A DNA stretch of 7,190 nucleotides from Spirochaetales bacterium. Its GTDB lineage: Bacteria; Spirochaetota; Spirochaetia; Treponematales; Rectinemataceae. The notes beneath the pieces were generated by a model, which was not told the origin of the DNA, did not search any database, and saw nothing but the letters and a program-made list of their open reading frames with translations. A program made the position numbers and the translations under genes. Positions 1 to 6,421 of this stretch are shown in pieces (the first letter of the stretch is position 1; every line of letters starts with the position of its first letter). Location: positions 51,438 through 58,627 of the forward strand of contig JADLKI010000006.1 of the NCBI GenBank assembly GCA_015657395.1, written 5' to 3'.

Positions 1-1246
1 ACTGCTCTGAAAGCAACTGGAGAATCGATTGCTGTCGTTCTGTCAGATTCTGTTTTACTTGTCGGGGTGGGATATATCTGCTCGGACGGAATCGTACCAC
101 CACGAAATTCATATTTTCTTCTATTTCAGGATGTGGCAAGCCAGCTTTCTCAGTCAGTTCAGCCATCTTAATAATACCCCGCCCCCACGATTCAATAATT
201 CCGCGCCGATGAAATACCCGGGCAATCAGTGGGTTCCATGGCTGAGATTCATGGGGCAGAAACAATTTCTCGGGTGTCAGGCCAAAATGCAAACTGCCAG
301 CAGACGTGATTTCCAATCGGTCCTGATAGATGGCAACTGCTACCGATCCCCCACCAATACTGTAATCGCGGTGACAGAATGCATTTGCCAGAGCTTCACG
401 CAGCGCAACCGGAGGATAAATTGGCTCATCGATTCGCTCAAACAGACCAGGTACAATACGCCCTGCAATGGGAAGATTCTCCTTCAAAAATTGTTCCGCT
501 TTCAACAATAATTCAAAGGCATTGCCATAAAATTGCCGGTTGTCCAGAAACTCGCTCTTGTCAGTCCCCTGAAACTTGGCTACCCGCAACAGACACTGCG
601 GGAATTGTTCTTCCAGACGTTTCTGTTTGCCAAACAGCACAACTGCGGCTCGTGAGAGAGAATCATCTCTTACCAGCCCAAAACCCCTCAACAATTCCTT
701 AGGATCGCGTGTGCCAGGGTCTTCAAGGCGACCCCTCCGAATTGCCTCGTCCACCGTCCTGGTAATCTCGGATATCTCCAAATCAGCGATTCCCCAATTC
801 TTAACCGGCTCCGTTTCCCATCGCCGTTCTCCGTGCACTCTCTCCACAAGCATTCGGTTATACTCGTCACGGCTCATCTTCTGATTTGTATTGCCCACAC
901 GCCTGTAGGATTGTCCCTTGTAACTGTAAGGTCTGTTTGCTCCAGCCGGAACCTGCACCGCAATGACCTGAAAGCCAGAATCCATATCCACACGGTCAAT
1001 CTGAGGGAATATGGTTGGTTCGATCTGCTGGATCTCCTGGACAACTTCTTCTATGGTGTGATCCGATACTGGTTGTCCTGTTATCTTCCCGTTTTTTTCG
1101 ACACCAATCAGGACCCTACCACCTCGATGATTGAGCATCGCGCATAATGTATGCGCTGCCTCCCGTTTCTCAGAAGAGGACTTCTTGAATTCCAGCGTCT
1201 CGGACTCACCACTGGTGACAATAGCCTTCAATTGGTCGAAATGCAT
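1..1246 (-). CDS. AlbA_2 (Schlafen-like) / GHKL ATP-binding protein, COG2865-type, partial
   Basis: An uninterrupted reading frame of 415 codons runs off the left edge, so the C-terminus is missing. Residues about 14-60 (ESETLEFKKS, then CAMLNHRGGRVLIGV) match the AlbA_2 domain, formerly AAA_4 and related to the Schlafen core. Residues about 280-330 hold the motif EALANAFCHRDY (His292, Arg293, Asp294, Tyr295), followed by YQDRLEITSAGSL. This is typical of the HATPase_c_4 ATP-binding domain of COG2865 'predicted transcriptional regulators'. The last visible residues (LTERQQSILQLLSEQ) look like the start of a winged-helix DNA-binding domain. The ATG at 1246 is preceded by a near-perfect Shine-Dalgarno (AAAGGAGGTGA, 1262-1252). 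Members of this family are common in accessory and defence-type islands, but their biochemical role is mostly unresolved. Domain identity is firm; function (regulator, nuclease or defence) is open. GC content is clearly lower than in the arg operon, which fits acquisition. Confidence 0.9.
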   Translation of the reverse strand, partial: MHFDQLKAIVTSGESETLEFKKSSSEKREAAHTLCAMLNHRGGRVLIGVEKNGKITGQPVSDHTIEEVVQEIQQIEPTIFPQIDRVDMDSGFQVIAVQVPAGANRPYSYKGQSYRRVGNTNQKMSRDEYNRMLVERVHGERRWETEPVKNWGIADLEISEITRTVDEAIRRGRLEDPGTRDPKELLRGFGLVRDDSLSRAAVVLFGKQKRLEEQFPQCLLRVAKFQGTDKSEFLDNRQFYGNAFELLLKAEQFLKENLPIAGRIVPGLFERIDEPIYPPVALREALANAFCHRDYSIGGGSVAVAIYQDRLEITSAGSLHFGLTPEKLFLPHESQPWNPLIARVFHRRGIIESWGRGIIKMAELTEKAGLPHPEIEENMNFVVVRFRPSRYIPPRQVKQNLTERQQSILQLLSEQ

Positions 1247-1400
1247 TCTGTTCACCTCCTTTAGGTTTTGTCGCATCAGCGCGTCTGTGGATGAGTTCCG
1301 CCGCCGTGTGGCCGTCGATGCGCACCTGTACCCTAAGGTCCTCATCCTGATAAATGAGAAGCTGCCCTTCCGGAGGCATAGGGGTCAGTTCATTCGCCAT
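1206..1400 (-). pseudogene. RhuM-family relic with internal deletion
   Basis: A 64-codon ORF starts at ATG 1400, with an AAGGA ribosome binding site about 7 nt upstream. Residues 1-30 (ending in QDEDLRVQVRIDG) resemble the N-terminus of virulence RhuM-family proteins, which normally continues into a VWLTQ segment. Here the sequence jumps instead to HTAAELIHRRADATKP. That resembles the segment near the RhuM C-terminus, usually ...TGHTAAEI..RADA..PNMGLTSW. Roughly 200 residues appear to be missing, with the join at a shared Gly-His-Thr motif. The RhuM-like part stops at about 1263, where the Shine-Dalgarno of the AlbA_2 gene begins. The remaining codons just overlap that gene's first 41 bases in another frame. 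The family assignment is from memory of the consensus. The ORF might still be translated and coupled to the downstream gene, but it cannot make a normal RhuM protein. Confidence 0.65.
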
Positions 1401-1522
1401 ACCTGATTCCTTCTATTTAGCTTGTATTCGAACTATGCATGTCTCACAACCACTCTTCATAACTATATATTCAACAATTCTTAAATACGCTTCACCGTTT
1501 TTAAACAAAATGGCAAATAGTT

Positions 1523-1561
1523 GAGCCAATTTCAAAAGTCGGTTACTTTTGAAAGAGCCTC
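1523..1561. repeat. palindromic dispersed repeat, single copy
   Basis: The first 32 bases (1523-1554) match 6422-6453 with one mismatch. The core TTTCAAAAG (1530-1538) pairs with CTTTTGAAA (1546-1554) around a 7-nt loop. The unit ends in GAGCCTC, close to the ends of the third copy (6510-6550, opposite orientation). Two such sites bracket the arg operon, so this is probably a member of a genome-wide REP-like family. Confidence 0.75.
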
Positions 1562-1673
1562 AGTTTTTAAGGCCTCACGTGAGGATGTCATTCTGGCCCT
1601 GATTTCTCCGAGGCCCGCACATTTGCACATTCATAGTACCATGAAAAAATGCCGCACACATCCTCGCTTCCGG

Positions 1674-1709
1674 TCCGGCTGCCGGGCCCGCTTATCCGAT
1701 GCAGCCGGA
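1674..1709. other. intergenic 9-bp hairpin
   Basis: TCCGGCTGC (1674-1682) is perfectly complementary to GCAGCCGGA (1701-1709), with an 18-nt loop. It lies just beyond the arg terminator on the minus strand and has no U-tract. It may be a secondary 3'-end structure or a remnant of another repeat. Confidence 0.4.
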
Positions 1710-1722
1710 AACAGCCGGGCAC

Positions 1723-1752
1723 AAAAAGAGCGGGGTCTTGTGCCCCGCTCTT
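1723..1752 (-). terminator. rho-independent terminator of the arg operon
   Basis: Read on the minus strand, the perfect 10-bp stem AAGAGCGGGG / CCCCGCTCTT (1752-1743 and 1735-1726) with a 7-nt loop runs straight into a T-run (TTTTT, 1727-1723). It starts about 62 nt after the argD stop and so ends the argCJBD transcript. On the plus strand the nearest T-run is several bases away, so termination in that direction would be weaker. Confidence 0.9.
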
Positions 1753-1814
1753 GTGTAGATTTTTATTGCAGACTTCTGTGGCGCACCAAAGAGGGCCGCA
1801 CCACGCAATAGCGA

Positions 1815-2984
1815 TTATCTGTGAGCCTTCTCCACATCGTCGAGCGCGAGCTTGAGCGCCGCGACCCCCTCGTCGATGTCCGCCATGGTGATGACGAGCG
1901 GAGGAAGGAGCCGGACGGTGTCGTCGCCCGCAGTCAGCACCAGCAGCTTGTGCGCCCGCGCCGCGTCGACCACCTCGTGCGGATCGACTTGGACGCCGAT
2001 GCCGACCATGAGCCCCATGCCGCGCACATCCTTCACGAGGGGATGCCCGAAGCTTTCCACAAGCGACATGAGATGACGGCCTTTCCTGTCGACCTCGTCG
2101 AGGAAGCCCGGCGAACCGAGCTCGGAGAGCACCACCAGCGCCGCAGCGGCGGCCAGAGGGCCGCCCCCGAAGGTTGTCCCGTGGTCCCCCGGCCGGAACA
2201 CGTCCGCCGCCTTTCCCCGGGCGAGCACTGCGCCGACGGGCACGCCGCCCGCGAGCCCTTTCGCCACGGCCACCACGTCCGGCCGCAGCCCCAGCCGCTC
2301 GCAGGCCAGGATCGCGCCGGTCCGGCCGATCCCCGTCTGCACCTCATCCGCGCAGAAGAGAATGTCCCGCTCGCGGCACAGCTTCTCCGCTGCCTGAAGG
2401 TACTCGCGCGAAATCATCCGCACGCCGCCCTCGCCCTGTATCGGCTCGAACGCAAACGCGCACACATTCGGCCCGAGCAGCGCGTCGAGCGCGCCGATAT
2501 CGTCAGACTCGGCGTAGACAAAGCCCGGCGTAAAGGGCCCGAAGAACCTGTGGAACTTGTCCTGGCCCGTCGCCGTAACCGTGGTGATCGTCCTGCCGTG
2601 GAACGACTGTTTCAGCGTCACGATGACGTTCTTGTCCGGGTTTTTCGACGAACCGTACTTGCGCGCCAGCTTGAACATGCCCTCGTTCGCCTCGGCGCCG
2701 GAATTGCAGAAGAACACGGTGTCGAATCCGGTCACCTCCGTCAGCCTGTCCGCAAGCTCCACCGAAGGCTCCGTCATGAAGTAGTTGGACACGTGCATGA
2801 TCTTCGCCGCCTGCGCCGCAATCGCCGCCACAAGCTTCGGATGCCCGTGCCCCAGCGAATTCACGCCGATGCCAGCCGTAAAATCGATATATTCAGTCCC
2901 GTCCACCGCAAAAAGCCGCGCGCCCGCCCCATGGTCCAGCACGAGGCCGGTCCGCGCATAAGTGTTCATGAATCGTTCTTTCAT
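1815..2984 (-). CDS. argD: acetylornithine aminotransferase (ArgD)
   Basis: This is a PLP-dependent class III aminotransferase of 389 residues, a normal length for the family. It converts N-acetylglutamate 5-semialdehyde to N-acetylornithine with glutamate as amino donor, in the cytoplasm; such enzymes often also act as the succinyl-DAP aminotransferase of lysine synthesis. Visible landmarks are NSGAEAN (94-100), FEPIQGEGG (179-187), the Asp213-Glu214 of CADEVQTGIGRTG, and VVAVAKGLAGG with Lys242 as the expected Schiff-base lysine. The frame is open further upstream to 3098, but those codons lie inside argB. The ATG at 2984 overlaps the argB stop (ATGA), giving an N-terminus MKERFMNTY typical of ArgD, so translation is probably coupled to argB. 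It is the last gene of the operon, with a terminator about 62 nt downstream. Confidence 0.95.
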   Translation of the reverse strand: MKERFMNTYARTGLVLDHGAGARLFAVDGTEYIDFTAGIGVNSLGHGHPKLVAAIAAQAAKIMHVSNYFMTEPSVELADRLTEVTGFDTVFFCNSGAEANEGMFKLARKYGSSKNPDKNVIVTLKQSFHGRTITTVTATGQDKFHRFFGPFTPGFVYAESDDIGALDALLGPNVCAFAFEPIQGEGGVRMISREYLQAAEKLCRERDILFCADEVQTGIGRTGAILACERLGLRPDVVAVAKGLAGGVPVGAVLARGKAADVFRPGDHGTTFGGGPLAAAAALVVLSELGSPGFLDEVDRKGRHLMSLVESFGHPLVKDVRGMGLMVGIGVQVDPHEVVDAARAHKLLVLTAGDDTVRLLPPLVITMADIDEGVAALKLALDDVEKAHR

Positions 2985-3840
2985 CGTATCATCGTCCCCA
3001 TTCCGGTATCGGTAAATAATTCCACCAAAAGAGAATGCGGAGAACGCCCGTCGACGATGTGCGCCGCGCTCACGCCCTGCGCAAGGGCCTGCAGGCATCC
3101 TTCGACCTTGGGAATCATGCCCGCCTTTATGACTCCCTTCTTCATGAGCGTCTTGGCCATCTGCACGTCCATCTCGCGGATGAGCGTTCCGAGGTCAGTC
3201 TTGTCCTCCATGACACCGGGCACATCCGTCAGCAGGATGAGCTTTTCGGCCTTGAGCGCGATCGCGAGCGCCCCTGCCGCGGTATCGGCGTTCACGTTGT
3301 AGAATCCGCCTTCTTCGTCTCCCTTGAGCGCAATGCTCGCGACCACGGGATGATGCCGTTGTCCAGGAGCGTACGGATCACTTCGGAGTTGACAGTCTGG
3401 ATATCGCCGACGAGACCGAGGTCCTGCCCGTTCCTGCGCAGGCGCTTTCCCATGAAAAGCCCGCCGTCGCTGCCGCAGACTCCGACGGCCTTCCCGCCGG
3501 CCCTCGAAAAGAGTTCGACGAGGTCTTTGTTCACCTTGCCGGCGAGCACCATCTGCACGATCTCCATCGTCTCGTCGTCGGTGTAGCGCAGACCTTCGAC
3601 AAACACCGCCTCCTTGTTGAGCTTCTTGAGCATGCGGTCGATTTCCGGCCCTCCGCCGTGCACGAGCACCGGCTTCATACCCACCTGCTCCATGAGTATG
3701 AGGTCCTGAATGACAGACTGGCGCACGCCTTCGTTGATCATGGCCGCGCCGCCGTATTTGATGACGATGATCTTGCCGCTGAATCTGCGCAGGTATGGCA
3801 GGGCTTCTATCAGTACGTCCGCATTGAACTGTTCATCCAT
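2981..3840 (-). pseudogene. argB: acetylglutamate kinase (ArgB), split by a single-base frameshift
   Basis: Two frames together make one N-acetylglutamate kinase, which phosphorylates N-acetylglutamate with ATP. The first part (3840 to about 3346) gives residues 1-165: IVIKYGGAAM with Lys28, VHGGGPEID (60-68) and GDIQTVN, ending at DNGIIP. It then runs into an unrelated tail and stops at 3292. The second frame resumes exactly there with VASIALKGDEEGGFYNVNADTAAG and ends with MGTMIR at 2981. One extra base near 3346 (CCGGTGGTC instead of CCGTGGTC on the coding strand) would restore 286 residues, a near-normal length. The ATG at 3840 has an AGGAGG site at 3854-3849, overlapping the argJ stop. 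The N-terminal helix NADVLIEALPYLRRF resembles that of arginine-inhibited kinases, which would make this the feedback-controlled step. Every conserved block is present, so a sequencing error or a very recent mutation is more likely than an old pseudogene. Confidence 0.9.
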
Positions 3841-3852
3841 AATTCACGCCTC

Positions 3853-5070
3853 CTATGTCCGGTAATCGCCATTGATTCGCACATACTCGTATGAGAGGTC
3901 GCAGCCCCACGCCGTGACCTCCGCGTCGCCCGCATGCAGGTCCACGATGATCTCCACTTCCTGATTGTTGAGGATTTTCTTCGCCCTTTCCTCGTTGAAC
4001 GGAAGGGGGGAACCGGCCTTGCACACTTCGATGTAGCCCCGGGGGCTCTCGAAAGAGACATCGACCTTGTCCGGATCGAAATCCTCCCTCGTATAGCCCA
4101 TGGCGCAGAGAATACGGCCCCAGTTCGCGTCGGCGCCGAACATCGCCGTCTTGACGAGGTTGGACGTGATGATGCCTTTCGCCAACGATTCGGCCTGATC
4201 CTCGGAAACCGCGCCGCTCACCGTGCATTCGATGAGCCGCGTCGCGCCCTCGCCATCGCGCGCGATCATCTTGGAGAGCTCGACGCAGACGAATTCCAGC
4301 GCATCGCGAAATTCACTGTAATTGGTGTCTTCCGCCTCGATAAGGGGATTGCCCGCCATCCCATTGGCCATCACGGAGACCATGTCGTTCGTGGAGGTAT
4401 CCCCATCGACGCTGACGCGGTTGAAACTCACGCGCACTACAGCCCTGAGGGCCTTGTCGAGCATCGGCGGAGTGATGGCGCAGTCGGTCGTGATGAAGCC
4501 GAGCATGGTGGCCATGTTGGGGTGGATCATGCCCGAGCCCTTCGCGATGGCGCCGATGGTCACCGGCACACCGCCGATCTCCTCCACCACCGCAATCTCT
4601 TTCTTCATCGTATCGGTGGTCATGATGGCCTCGCGCGCGTCGATCGAGCCGCCCTTGGAGAGCCCTTTCACCAGCTCGGGCATGCCCGCTTCGATGACGG
4701 AGACATCGAGCTGCTGGCCTATGACGCCTGTGGAAGCCACGATTACATCCTCAGCCTTGACCGGCATGTGCTGCGCGACAAGCTCTGTCATGCGGCGGGC
4801 GGCCTCTATGCCCTCCTCGCCCGTGCAGGTGTTCGCGTTGCCCGAGTTGACGATAATCGCCTGGGCGCGGCCGTCGGCGAGGTGCTCCTGCGTGACGACG
4901 ATGGGCTGGCCTTTCACTCTGTTCGTCGTGTAGACGGCGGCCGCGGCGCAGGGCACTTCGGACCAGATCAGGGCCAGGTCCTTTTTTTCTCTATTTTTGC
5001 GAATCCCGACATGAATGCCGGAAGCCAAAAACCCCTTTGCGGCGGTGATGCCGCCCCTGGTTTGTTTCAT
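3853..5070 (-). CDS. argJ: glutamate N-acetyltransferase / ornithine acetyltransferase (ArgJ)
   Basis: This 405-residue enzyme moves the acetyl group from N-acetylornithine to glutamate, releasing ornithine and recycling the acetyl group; some members also use acetyl-CoA to make N-acetylglutamate. ArgJ precursors cleave themselves before a catalytic threonine. That site is visible as KGSGMIHPNMATMLGF, with Thr188 as the expected nucleophile and new N-terminus of the beta chain. Other marks are VNSGNANTCTG (74-84) and the C-terminal GCDLSYEYVRINGDYRT. A GTG at 5073 directly precedes the ATG at 5070. The ATG is preferred because the GGAGG site (5080-5076) lies 5 nt from it but only 2 nt from the GTG. 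The gap is 17 nt after argC and 12 nt before argB. Its presence means the operon uses the cyclic acetyl pathway, so no argE is needed for ornithine release. Confidence 0.96.
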   Translation of the reverse strand: MKQTRGGITAAKGFLASGIHVGIRKNREKKDLALIWSEVPCAAAAVYTTNRVKGQPIVVTQEHLADGRAQAIIVNSGNANTCTGEEGIEAARRMTELVAQHMPVKAEDVIVASTGVIGQQLDVSVIEAGMPELVKGLSKGGSIDAREAIMTTDTMKKEIAVVEEIGGVPVTIGAIAKGSGMIHPNMATMLGFITTDCAITPPMLDKALRAVVRVSFNRVSVDGDTSTNDMVSVMANGMAGNPLIEAEDTNYSEFRDALEFVCVELSKMIARDGEGATRLIECTVSGAVSEDQAESLAKGIITSNLVKTAMFGADANWGRILCAMGYTREDFDPDKVDVSFESPRGYIEVCKAGSPLPFNEERAKKILNNQEVEIIVDLHAGDAEVTAWGCDLSYEYVRINGDYRT

Positions 5071-5087
5071 CACACCCTCCCTTGCTC

Positions 5088-6137
5088 CTAGAATGCAGGT
5101 GGAATGAACCTGAGCCCCTCTGTTTCCTCGAAGCCCAGGAGAATATTCATATTCTGCACGGCCTGACCGGCCGCGCCTTTCACCATGTTGTCTATTGTCG
5201 AGATGACGACGGCCCGCTCTCCGTCCGCCGACAGATGCACCGAAATATCGCAGTAGTTCGAAAATTTGACGAAACGGCTCGAAGCCGTGCTCCCGAGAGG
5301 CAGAACGCGCACAAAGGGTTCGCCCGCATAGCGCCCCCTATAGAGCGAATGCAGGTCGGCCGCAGACAGCGGGCGCGCGAGCCTGAAACAGATTGTGCTG
5401 ACGATGCCGCGGTTCATGGGCGCCAGAACCGGGGTAAAGACGCTCCGCACGGGCGCGCCCGCCATCTCCGACAGCAGAAGGTCGATCTCCGGCTGGTGCC
5501 GGTGCGAACCCACCTTATACGGCGAGGCGGCATCCGCGGCCTCGGGATAGTGCGTTGTCTGGTTCGGCTCCCTGCCTGCGCCCGTAACTCCGGACATCGA
5601 GGTGACCACGATGCTCGCAAGCTCGGCGATGCCCTCCTGGAGCGCCGGCATGAGGCCGAGCTCGGCGGAAGTCGGATAGCAGCCGGGATTCGCGATGAGC
5701 GCCGCAGATTGAATCGCCTCGCGGTGCAGCTCGGGGAGCCCGTACACCGCCTGAGCGTGCAGTTCGGGATATTTGTAGGCGGCGCCATACCACTTTTTGA
5801 AGGTCTCCTCGTGCGCACCGAACCTGAAATCGGCGGAGATATCGATGAACGGCTTGGCGGCCGACACACACTGATGGCCCGCCTCTTCGGCATGGCCGTG
5901 GGGCAGGCACGAGAAGACGACATCGGCCGCCGCTATGACGTCTTCAGCCTTTTCGAGCGCGGGAAGCGCCGTGTCATTCTGCAGGTTCACCATCGAAGGA
6001 TAGACATCCTCGAGCGATTTCCCTTCAAAACTGACGGACGAGGCACTCAGTCTGCCCACCTCGGGATGCTGAAGCAGAATTCTCGTCAATTCGAGCCCCG
6101 CATAGCCGGTGGCTCCCAAAACACCCACATGAATCAT
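5088..6137 (-). CDS. argC: N-acetyl-gamma-glutamyl-phosphate reductase (ArgC)
   Basis: ArgC reduces N-acetylglutamyl 5-phosphate to the semialdehyde with NADPH. The 349-residue product has the N-terminal dinucleotide-binding motif GATGYAG (8-14), the active-site block NPGCYPT with catalytic Cys153, the SHRHQPEI segment with its conserved histidines (212-219), and the closing KGAAGQAVQNMN (320-331). Two in-frame ATGs are possible, at 6143 and 6137. The GGAG ribosome binding site (6147-6144) touches the first and lies 6 nt from the second. The second is therefore chosen, and it also gives the usual start MIHVGVLG. It is the first structural gene of the operon, behind a leader of about 200 nt with a putative arginine leader peptide and an RBS-pairing structure. 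Confidence 0.95.
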   Translation of the reverse strand: MIHVGVLGATGYAGLELTRILLQHPEVGRLSASSVSFEGKSLEDVYPSMVNLQNDTALPALEKAEDVIAAADVVFSCLPHGHAEEAGHQCVSAAKPFIDISADFRFGAHEETFKKWYGAAYKYPELHAQAVYGLPELHREAIQSAALIANPGCYPTSAELGLMPALQEGIAELASIVVTSMSGVTGAGREPNQTTHYPEAADAASPYKVGSHRHQPEIDLLLSEMAGAPVRSVFTPVLAPMNRGIVSTICFRLARPLSAADLHSLYRGRYAGEPFVRVLPLGSTASSRFVKFSNYCDISVHLSADGERAVVISTIDNMVKGAAGQAVQNMNILLGFEETEGLRFIPPAF

Positions 6138-6143
6138 GGGCAT

Positions 6144-6177
6144 CTCCTTTCAATTACAAGTGTAATGGGGAAAAAGG
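6144..6177 (-). promoter_or_regulatory. possible RBS-sequestering hairpin / 6-2-6 palindrome before argC
   Basis: The argC Shine-Dalgarno (GAAAGGAG, 6151-6144) can pair with CCTTTT (6177-6172) through CCUUUU/GAAAGG, including one G-U pair. Inside this, AUUAC/GUAAU closes a 4-nt loop (6166-6153). The same bases form a perfect ATTACA-CT-TGTAAT inverted repeat, which could instead be a DNA operator. Position and pairing are seen; regulation is inferred. Confidence 0.4.
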
Positions 6178-6199
6178 TGAAATGCACGCGCGTGGTGCA
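6171..6199 (-). terminator. weak candidate attenuator hairpin in the arg leader
   Basis: Just after the leader-peptide stop, TGCAC (6199-6195) pairs with GTGCA (6187-6183) around a 7-nt GC-rich loop, and a T5 run follows at 6175-6171. The stem is short and the T-run starts 7 nt away, so intrinsic termination would be inefficient. No clear competing antiterminator could be found by eye. Confidence 0.25.
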
Positions 6200-6206
6200 G
6201 AGGACG

Positions 6207-6317
6207 TCAACGACGACGGAAGAGAAGAAGAGTACGGCGGGAATGGAAGGTACGAAGGGTTCTCCGCAGAGTTCCCAAGGATTGTGAGGCGATAGATATG
6301 AGAAGTGAGCATTCCAT
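6207..6317 (-). CDS. putative arginine-rich leader peptide of the arg operon
   Basis: This is a 36-codon ORF. Its ATG (6317) sits 7 nt after a GGAGG core (6329-6325, within GGGAGGGG), the strongest ribosome binding site in the leader, and only about 24 nt after the predicted transcription start. Eight of the 36 residues are arginine, all in the second half (TLRRTLRTF, then SRRTLLLFRRR), and the ORF ends Arg-Arg-Arg-stop with three consecutive CGT codons. It ends 69 nt before the argC ATG. Short, end-loaded runs of the pathway's own amino acid are the mark of attenuation leader peptides (his, leu, trp, thr operons). By analogy, ribosomes starved of charged tRNA-Arg would stall here and change folding of the following RNA. 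It has no other recognisable product. The coding status is inferred from ribosome binding site, position and composition. Confidence 0.65.
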   Translation of the reverse strand: MECSLLISIASQSLGTLRRTLRTFHSRRTLLLFRRR

Positions 6318-6344
6318 ATATGCCCCTCCCAAAAACAAAGTGCC

Positions 6345-6358
6345 TCAATAAAAATACA
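6345..6358 (-). promoter_or_regulatory. candidate ArgR operator (ARG box)
   Basis: The minus strand reads TGTATTTTTATTGA. Against the ARG-box core TGAAT-WWWW-ATTCA it matches 8 of the 10 fixed positions and has four T in the centre. It covers the -10 element of the arg promoter, so bound ArgR/AhrC with arginine would block RNA polymerase. No second adjacent box is evident. Confidence 0.5.
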
Positions 6359-6376
6359 AATCGTCGCTTTTGTCAA
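6348..6376 (-). promoter_or_regulatory. sigma70-type promoter of the argCJBD operon
   Basis: A perfect TTGACA -35 (6376-6371) is followed after 17 nt by TTTTAT (6353-6348; 4 of 6 consensus). Transcription should start near 6341, leaving about 200 nt of leader before argC. It is the only good minus-strand promoter seen upstream of the operon. Confidence 0.65.
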
Positions 6377-6421
6377 GGTTTGGAACGCATAATTATGAAA
6401 TTCTGTTATCGCGAACAAGTA

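Larger units (their letters stand above)
1401..1814. other. intergenic region between the arg terminator and the RhuM relic
   Basis: No convincing gene lies here. The part at 1401-1520 is AT-rich and should hold the minus-strand promoter for the RhuM relic and AlbA_2 gene; TATATA/TATAGT-like -10 candidates occur at about 1463-1470, but no good -35 stands out. Further right are a palindromic repeat (1523-1561), a perfect 12-nt palindrome CCTCACGTGAGG (1573-1584), a 9-bp hairpin (1674-1709) and the arg operon terminator (1723-1752). The short plus-strand ORFs in this stretch lack ribosome binding sites and recognisable products. Confidence 0.6.

Noticed and set aside
29..1147. Plus-strand open frames (29-511, 379-702, 576-884, 833-1147)
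   Set aside because: They lie opposite the continuous AlbA_2/ATPase frame, have no ribosome binding sites and give no recognisable protein.
1821..3302. Long plus-strand open frame (493 codons) opposite argD/argB
   Set aside because: Antisense shadow of GC-rich genes; product full of Arg/His/Pro/Ala with no family features, while the opposite strand encodes clear ArgD and ArgB.
2981..3346. Downstream half of argB as an independent gene starting at GTG 3346
   Set aside because: No Shine-Dalgarno precedes the GTG and the sequence begins mid-domain, continuing exactly where the upstream frame breaks.
3340..3352. Programmed ribosomal frameshifting in argB
   Set aside because: No slippery heptamer, internal Shine-Dalgarno or obvious stimulatory hairpin is seen, and ArgB is not known to use recoding.
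3934..5091. Plus-strand open frame (385 codons) opposite argJ
   Set aside because: Antisense shadow of argJ; no recognisable product or convincing ribosome binding site.
5082..6287. Plus-strand open frame (401 codons) opposite argC
   Set aside because: Antisense shadow of argC and its leader; composition typical of shadow frames.
6144..6341. T-box or other known riboswitch in the arg leader
   Set aside because: No T-box motif (UGGN'CC-type bulge in a large antiterminator) or other aptamer pattern was found; the Arg-rich ORF explains the leader better.
6134..6418. Minus-strand 94-codon frame across the arg promoter and leader
   Set aside because: It would start upstream of the operon promoter, spans the predicted -35/-10, and lacks a ribosome binding site. 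The 36-codon leader ORF in another frame fits much better.
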